A stretch of 64,000 bases of DNA from Cryptomeria japonica (taxonomy: Eukaryota; Streptophyta; Pinopsida; Cupressales; Cupressaceae), in the NCBI RefSeq assembly GCF_030272615.1, contig NC_081415.1:102726796-102790795 (forward strand), given 5' to 3'. Of the stretch, positions 59,594 through 64,000 are shown one piece after another. Both the position numbers and the translations under genes were made by a program. The notes below the pieces were generated by a model. It saw only the letters and a program-made list of their open reading frames with translations, searched no databases and had not been told where the DNA came from. Positions within the stretch are counted from its first letter, which is position 1; each line of letters starts with the position of its first letter.

Positions 59594-60905
59594 TGTAGGC
59601 ATCTAAAAAGGTCAACGCTTGTGATCTCATACTTTAACATGTCCACGCTACCTTCTTTTAGGTTTTCACATTTTACTAACATTTCATCTATGTTGCACAT
59701 TTGATCTTTTATCATTTATCAACATCGTGTCATTCTTCTGCTTTCTCTTCCTATTTGATCCTATTCAGTTGTTTCAATTTAGGTCTTATCAATGTTATTC
59801 TCAATTGTCATTTCATGATCATGATGGACTTTTAATGTTAATCAATCATCATTTATCATTATCAATTTTTGTCAATTTCCATCAATCCTTGTCAATTTTG
59901 ATCGATTTGTCATCGATCCTTTATCAATCATCCTTTATCAAATCAATCTTATAAATTTTGATCAATTTGTCATTGGCCTCTATCATTATCAATTTAATAA
60001 AATTTTGGTCCTTGTAAATTATCTTCTTGATCATGATCATGATCATTCATTTATCAGATTAATTGTGTCATGACATTGTTTTGACCTATCTCATTCCTTT
60101 TCTCCTTTCTAGGGTTTAATAACTCTTTAAATATTAATCCTTTCCAACATCCTCCTTAGGATAAATGAATTTATTCATTTACCCTATGTCTTGTGTCACA
60201 ATGGCTAATTTCCCTTTTGTGGGCTAATTAATAAATGAAAAATTATTAATTATTCCCACATTTCTTTCCCTTAATTTTCTCCTAATTTGTCATCCCTAAT
60301 TTCACATGCTTCTCATTTCCTATATTTTCTCCCACATTTCTCCACTAATTTGTCTCCACCTTTTTCTCAAATCATGAAGCTATTTTTGTGCTCAATTTGT
60401 CATAAATCAATGAGCAAATTTTAATGCCAATTTGTCATAAATCATGAAGCATAAATCTCTCTTCAATTTGTCATATTTTCACACAACAACTTGTCAATCA
60501 ATTTGTCATATTTTTTCATATCAATTATGCCATTTTTGAATCAATTCGCCTCTTCCATTTGCCTTGATTTTCTCATGTCATTTTGGAGACAATTTTCTCT
60601 ATAAATTGATTTAATTTTTCAATCATGGGAAGAACCATGTTTCTAGTATCCTTACTCTATCCAATTTTCTGTCATTATCTTGCTTGCATAACACTTGCTT
60701 TGTAGGTGAGATCCACACACATTTGAAGGAGAAAGAAGAACACTGGAATAACATGGAAGGAGCACTTTTGTTTGGTTTGCTTTTAGTTTTAGTGCTTTGT
60801 TTCTATGCTTTCAATAAATGTGTTAGGAATATTTTCATAGCATTTAGGCTTTCGTGGTTGACTTAATTTGTGCTTTGATGCCTTATTCCGAATTCCTACC
60901 TCACA
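59594..60905 (+). repeat. 3' LTR
   Basis: 1312 bp, uninterrupted, starts TGTAGGCATC and ends CCTCACA. It serves as the reference for the split 5' LTR and shows the empty LINE site at about 59815-59826. Confidence 0.88.
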
Positions 60906-60910
60906 AGTAC

Positions 60911-61750
60911 AAAGCACATGATCTTCTATAATAACACTAAACATTGTAAGTAGAGATCCATTATGATCTTTAGCGGTAGCTGCCAACTAAAACTGTACTG
61001 CAGATAATTGGATATAGAGCTCTAATTGTTGTTGTCCTTCTCCTTCAAGACTTTAGCAAGAGTTTTCTATTACAAAATGATATTAGAGAATAAACCATGC
61101 ATAATTACCTTCATTGGAGGAAAATAACTAAGAAAGATAGCTTTACATCAAAACATCAAATATATAAAAGGATACATTGACGAAGCCATTCTGAGATCAT
61201 ATTTCTTGAATAGTGCAACCCTAGAAGAGTTTGTTTCCATTTTAGTTTTTTGTTAGATATAGTTGGAATAAGAGCTATGATTGCTTGCCAAATTTGTTGA
61301 GTATACTTGCAAGTCCAAAACGCATTCTTTGATATTTTCTAGCTTGGGACAAAAAGGGCATTTTTGGTGGAGTGATTGGGAAGAAAAATGAGACGTTCTT
61401 CCACAACAATTTTAGGATGAGTAATATTCCATGCTAGAAATTGAGCTTTGACCTCAACTGTAGATTTCCACATAGTAGTGCTCAAGCTAAACCATTTAGA
61501 TTCAGGGCAATTCAAACTACATTTCAAATTTCTTGGTTGAATTTGGATTGGAGGGAAGATTTTAAGATAAATTATAGTTTGAGGGGAAAGTTTTCAATAT
61601 TATAATCTGACACCATCTCCAATCTTCAAAGAAGTGACACAAAATGGGAGTAGAAAGTTTTAGTTGAAGATCCAAAAGAACAATATCTTGCACCTTGGGA
61701 TTGTCATTAATAAATTTTTTGGACAATTTGAAGTCATTCTTGAGTTGCAT
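60911..61750 (-). pseudogene. LINE remnant (zf-RVT and start of RNase H)
   Basis: Minus strand: FLAWNITHPKIVVEERL, then in a shifted frame KCPFCPKLEN, then NAFWTCKYTQQIWQAII, which is the zf-RVT zinc-binding layout of plant LINEs, followed about 300 bp later by AKDHNGSLLTMFSVI, an RNase H segment. The AGTAC-flanked LTR element is inserted in this RNase H remnant. Confidence 0.65.
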
Positions 61751-62537
61751 GTCATATTTCCATATTAAAAATGTGTACTCCCATATATCCCTAATTCCAT
61801 AATACCTATTTTGAATTAGAGTTTGCTATGTAATTGGCAATTAATAGCAAGAGGCTACTCTTAGAAGTTTATCAATTGTTCCATCATGCTATGACTAAGA
61901 TCTTGTACTTTCCTTTCAAGAAGAGGAGACACTAGTTACTAGGCTTTCCAAATGCTTAAAAATTGTCTAGAATCTTGAGGTTTGAAATATTTTGTTATAA
62001 ATATTTTATCTTTCAATCCAACCTCTTTCTAAACATTAGATTTGAAAGCAAATCATTGATTTAGAAGTACAATTCATTTTTTTATAAAAATTTTGAAGAC
62101 ATGATTGAATTGCAAAATATATATATTTATTTATTTTGATATCTTGAAGATGAAACTTACAACATTTATTGATGACATGAGTGAATTGTGAAAATACATA
62201 TTTATAAAACATATGGAATTATGAAGATGAGTCTAACATGAATATATTAAAATATTGGGCAGCTAGTGGATCATCTCCCCTAAGTTCATCTGGTAAAAAT
62301 CACAGCTCCCCTTAAAATTTGCATGACGCCTTGCACGTGGCAACTATGGTTCTCACATATTCCTATTAAATTAAAAACAAGAAGAAAATCATTGTAGCTA
62401 TCTCGAATTCCTATCAAATATTCCTGGACTCTTATTTGAGGCAATGAGGTGTCTGTATTAAAAGAATATATAGTGAGGCAACATTTTACAGGTAAGATCA
62501 AGTCAAGGAAATCCAACGGTTAAGTTTAAGAGACCTT
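61751..62537. other. Upstream region of the mTERF gene
   Basis: AT-rich, no gene seen. A TATATAG at 62467-62473 lies about 65-70 bp before the ATG. Confidence 0.5.
62466..62473 (+). promoter_or_regulatory. Candidate TATA box of the mTERF gene
   Basis: ATATATAG, 65 bp before the start codon, the only good TATA-like site close upstream. It implies a 5' UTR of only about 35 nt, so a transcription start further upstream is equally possible. Confidence 0.35.
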
Positions 62538-63542
62538 ATGCCTCAACTCAATTCTCCAACCAGAGTGCCATTATCCATATCAGCTCCAGGCATTTCTCCT
62601 ATATTGAAAATTACCAGTCCTTTCCACAGAAAATCCAATTTCAACACACTCATCAAAGCTCAGACAAAAGGTTCTGAACATTCAGATCAAAAATCTAAAT
62701 ACTCAATCCAGTCATTACGGAAGAATGCAAATTCTAGAGATGGTGCCGATAATTTCACAGCCACGAGGTCTCTGGATCCTACAGCAAGGTCTTCCCAGCT
62801 ACTGTCACTTTCTTTCAATTTGAGAGAAAAAGTTTTATACCTCGAGCTAATGGGTGTGGACTCCACAAAGGCCTTGAGAGACAACCCTTCAGTCCTCCGT
62901 GCCAGTTTAAGCAGCATAAAAGATGTGGTGGGTTACTTGAAGCAAATGGGTATCTTGTATAAAGACTTTAGAAAAATATTGGGTATGTGCCCACAAATCC
63001 TCACTTTGAATGTTAATAAGGATCTGGTTCCAGTATTCAGTTTTTTCTTTGAAGTAAAGATTTCCAGAAAAGACATAAGAAAATCTATTTGTAGATGCCC
63101 GAAACTGCTCATCTGTAGTGTTAGTGAGCAACTTAGACCTACACTGTATTATCTGAAGAAATTGGGGTGTGTTATTGATTGTTCCAACACAGTACTATTG
63201 GTTTCCAGTGTGGAAAAGTCCTTTGTTCCCAAGTTAGAGTACTTGCAGAGTTTGGGGTTTTCTTACAAGGAAGCTGTGGAAATGGTGGTGAGGGCTCCTA
63301 ATATTTTTCGCGCCAGTGTGGAAAATAATCTTCAGCCAAAGATTGATTTTCTAACCAATGAGATGGGTCGTAAAGTCAAGGAGTTATTGGATTTTCCACA
63401 GTATTTTGGTTTTAGTTTAGAGAAGAGGATTAAACCTAGACATATGCTGTTAGTCAAATACAGTGTTTATTTAACGCTGCCTGATATGCTGCTTAAAAAT
63501 GACAAGGAATTTTTAAAGAGAGTGAAACAGCTAGCTGGATAA
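62538..63542 (+). CDS. mTERF-family protein, probably plastid-targeted
   Basis: Intact single-exon frame of 334 residues. Residues 1-60 are rich in Ser, Thr, Pro and Lys and poor in acidic residues, as in a transit peptide. From about residue 93 come mTERF repeats: LREKVLYLELMGVDSTKAL, NPSVLRAS, MGILYKDFRKILGMCPQIL, CRCPKLLICSVSEQLRP, LEYLQSLGFSYKEAVEMV, RAPNIFRASVENNLQPK and ELLDFPQYFGFSLEKRIKP. mTERF proteins form alpha-solenoids that bind nucleic acid and act in organelle transcription, splicing or ribosome assembly. The short length and the ending FPQYF-FSLE-RIKPRH resemble the small plastid mTERF subgroup of flowering plants (from memory). Start at 62538 chosen because it gives a complete transit peptide. 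The only gene in the window without damage. Confidence 0.9.
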   Translation: MPQLNSPTRVPLSISAPGISPILKITSPFHRKSNFNTLIKAQTKGSEHSDQKSKYSIQSLRKNANSRDGADNFTATRSLDPTARSSQLLSLSFNLREKVLYLELMGVDSTKALRDNPSVLRASLSSIKDVVGYLKQMGILYKDFRKILGMCPQILTLNVNKDLVPVFSFFFEVKISRKDIRKSICRCPKLLICSVSEQLRPTLYYLKKLGCVIDCSNTVLLVSSVEKSFVPKLEYLQSLGFSYKEAVEMVVRAPNIFRASVENNLQPKIDFLTNEMGRKVKELLDFPQYFGFSLEKRIKPRHMLLVKYSVYLTLPDMLLKNDKEFLKRVKQLAG

Positions 63543-63659
63543 ACCGTAAGTTCTTGGCACCTTGGATTTAAGGTCATGAATTTTTTGAACTCCAATTCTT
63601 TCAGTTTTCATTGTTGGATAAATTTTGAAATGGACATCTGAATTTATGTTGATGTACAG

Positions 63660-64000
63660 AAATGACAAAATCAGGTCAATAAGACTTAATTATATTGCCA
63701 AGAATAGTAAACTACTGAACCACATGGGAGTAACTATACAAACAAAAAAATTCTGTGTAACAAAACCAAGAAGGGTGCTATTAGAATTCAGTCAACTGAA
63801 ATCATATTACTGTTCCCAAATGACGAAAGCAGGTCGCTTAGACTGAAGTATATTGTCAAGAATAGCAAACCATGGAAGTGGCCCCATAGAGGGCAACTTT
63901 ACAACCAAAAGAATTGTAACTGTAGTAAGGAAACCAGGTGGGATTTCATTAGAATCTAGTACTTTCTGCCAGTTGGGATTTCATTAGAATCCAGTATTTT
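63660..64000. repeat. Degenerate tandem repeat downstream of the mTERF gene
   Basis: A unit beginning aatgac(a/g)aaa(t/g)caggtc at 63661 recurs at 63819 (158 bp), sharing atattg(c/t)caagaatag and the closing attagaat. Within the second unit, tgggatttcattagaatc is repeated at about 63940 and 63974. It may form part of the 3' UTR or 3' flank. It continues to the window end. Confidence 0.6.

Larger units (their letters stand above)
42704..60905 (+). mobile_element. LTR element without pol, split by a LINE
   Basis: LTRs start TGTAGGCATC and end TCACA. The target duplication AGTAC is perfect (42699-42703 and 60906-60910). Without the inserted LINE the element is about 11.35 kb: LTRs of about 1.3 kb and an 8.7-kb internal region. 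The internal region has no protease, RT or integrase that I can find, only a long Pro/Ser-rich frame, so it fits a large retrotransposon derivative that depends on other elements. LTRs differ by only a few percent by eye. Confidence 0.85.

Overview
The window is a nuclear plant sequence, most likely from a gymnosperm with a large genome. The reasons are several kilobase-scale LTR retrotransposons nested in each other, plant-type LINEs with DUF4283-like, zf-RVT and RNase H parts, a tRNA-Asp-type primer site, introns in the genes, and only one intact conserved host gene, a plastid-type mTERF protein at the far right (62538-63542). The conifer/gymnosperm assignment is inference.

Layout. 1-3021 is a tandem array (unit about 1.22-1.27 kb) carrying copia-type LTR/leader sequence with an inverted tRNA-Met primer site. 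3022-22815 is a decayed Ty3/gypsy element of the Athila/Tat type inserted in the third unit of that array (TSD gtgct/gtact), with gag, protease, RT/RNase H, integrase and a further ORF of about 750 codons. Its 3' LTR is split by a large DNA transposon, copy A (13841-22554). 22828-23875 is an LTR fragment, followed by a 5'-truncated LINE (23993-27366, minus strand) that carries an extra ORF beyond its RNase H and has been hit by a 344-bp TRIM element. 29017-41643 is copy B, a larger relative of copy A in the opposite orientation. 42704-60905 is an LTR element with a perfect AGTAC target duplication and no recognisable pol; it holds a long proline/serine-rich reading frame. Its 5' LTR is split by a LINE (42937-49777, minus strand) of about 6.8 kb that looks near full length. 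Another LINE remnant (60911-61750) lies upstream of the mTERF gene.

The most interesting system is the A/B transposon family. It has 24-bp terminal inverted repeats, clusters of a GCGTACGC-like motif near both ends and in front of the transposase gene, large CT/GA tracts and a partly palindromic minisatellite as internal parts, and two convergent spliced genes. One is a ten-exon gene of unknown function with a tandemly duplicated exon, readable exon by exon in both copies. The other encodes a Cys-rich protein that I take to be the transposase. Copy A has lost almost the whole transposase gene by an internal deletion and is a non-autonomous derivative. Both copies are decayed, and many of their stop codons are C-to-T changes.

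All element genes except the mTERF gene are broken. Insertion order can be read from the nesting: array, then Athila-like element, then copy A; LINE remnant, then the AGTAC LTR element, then the long LINE.
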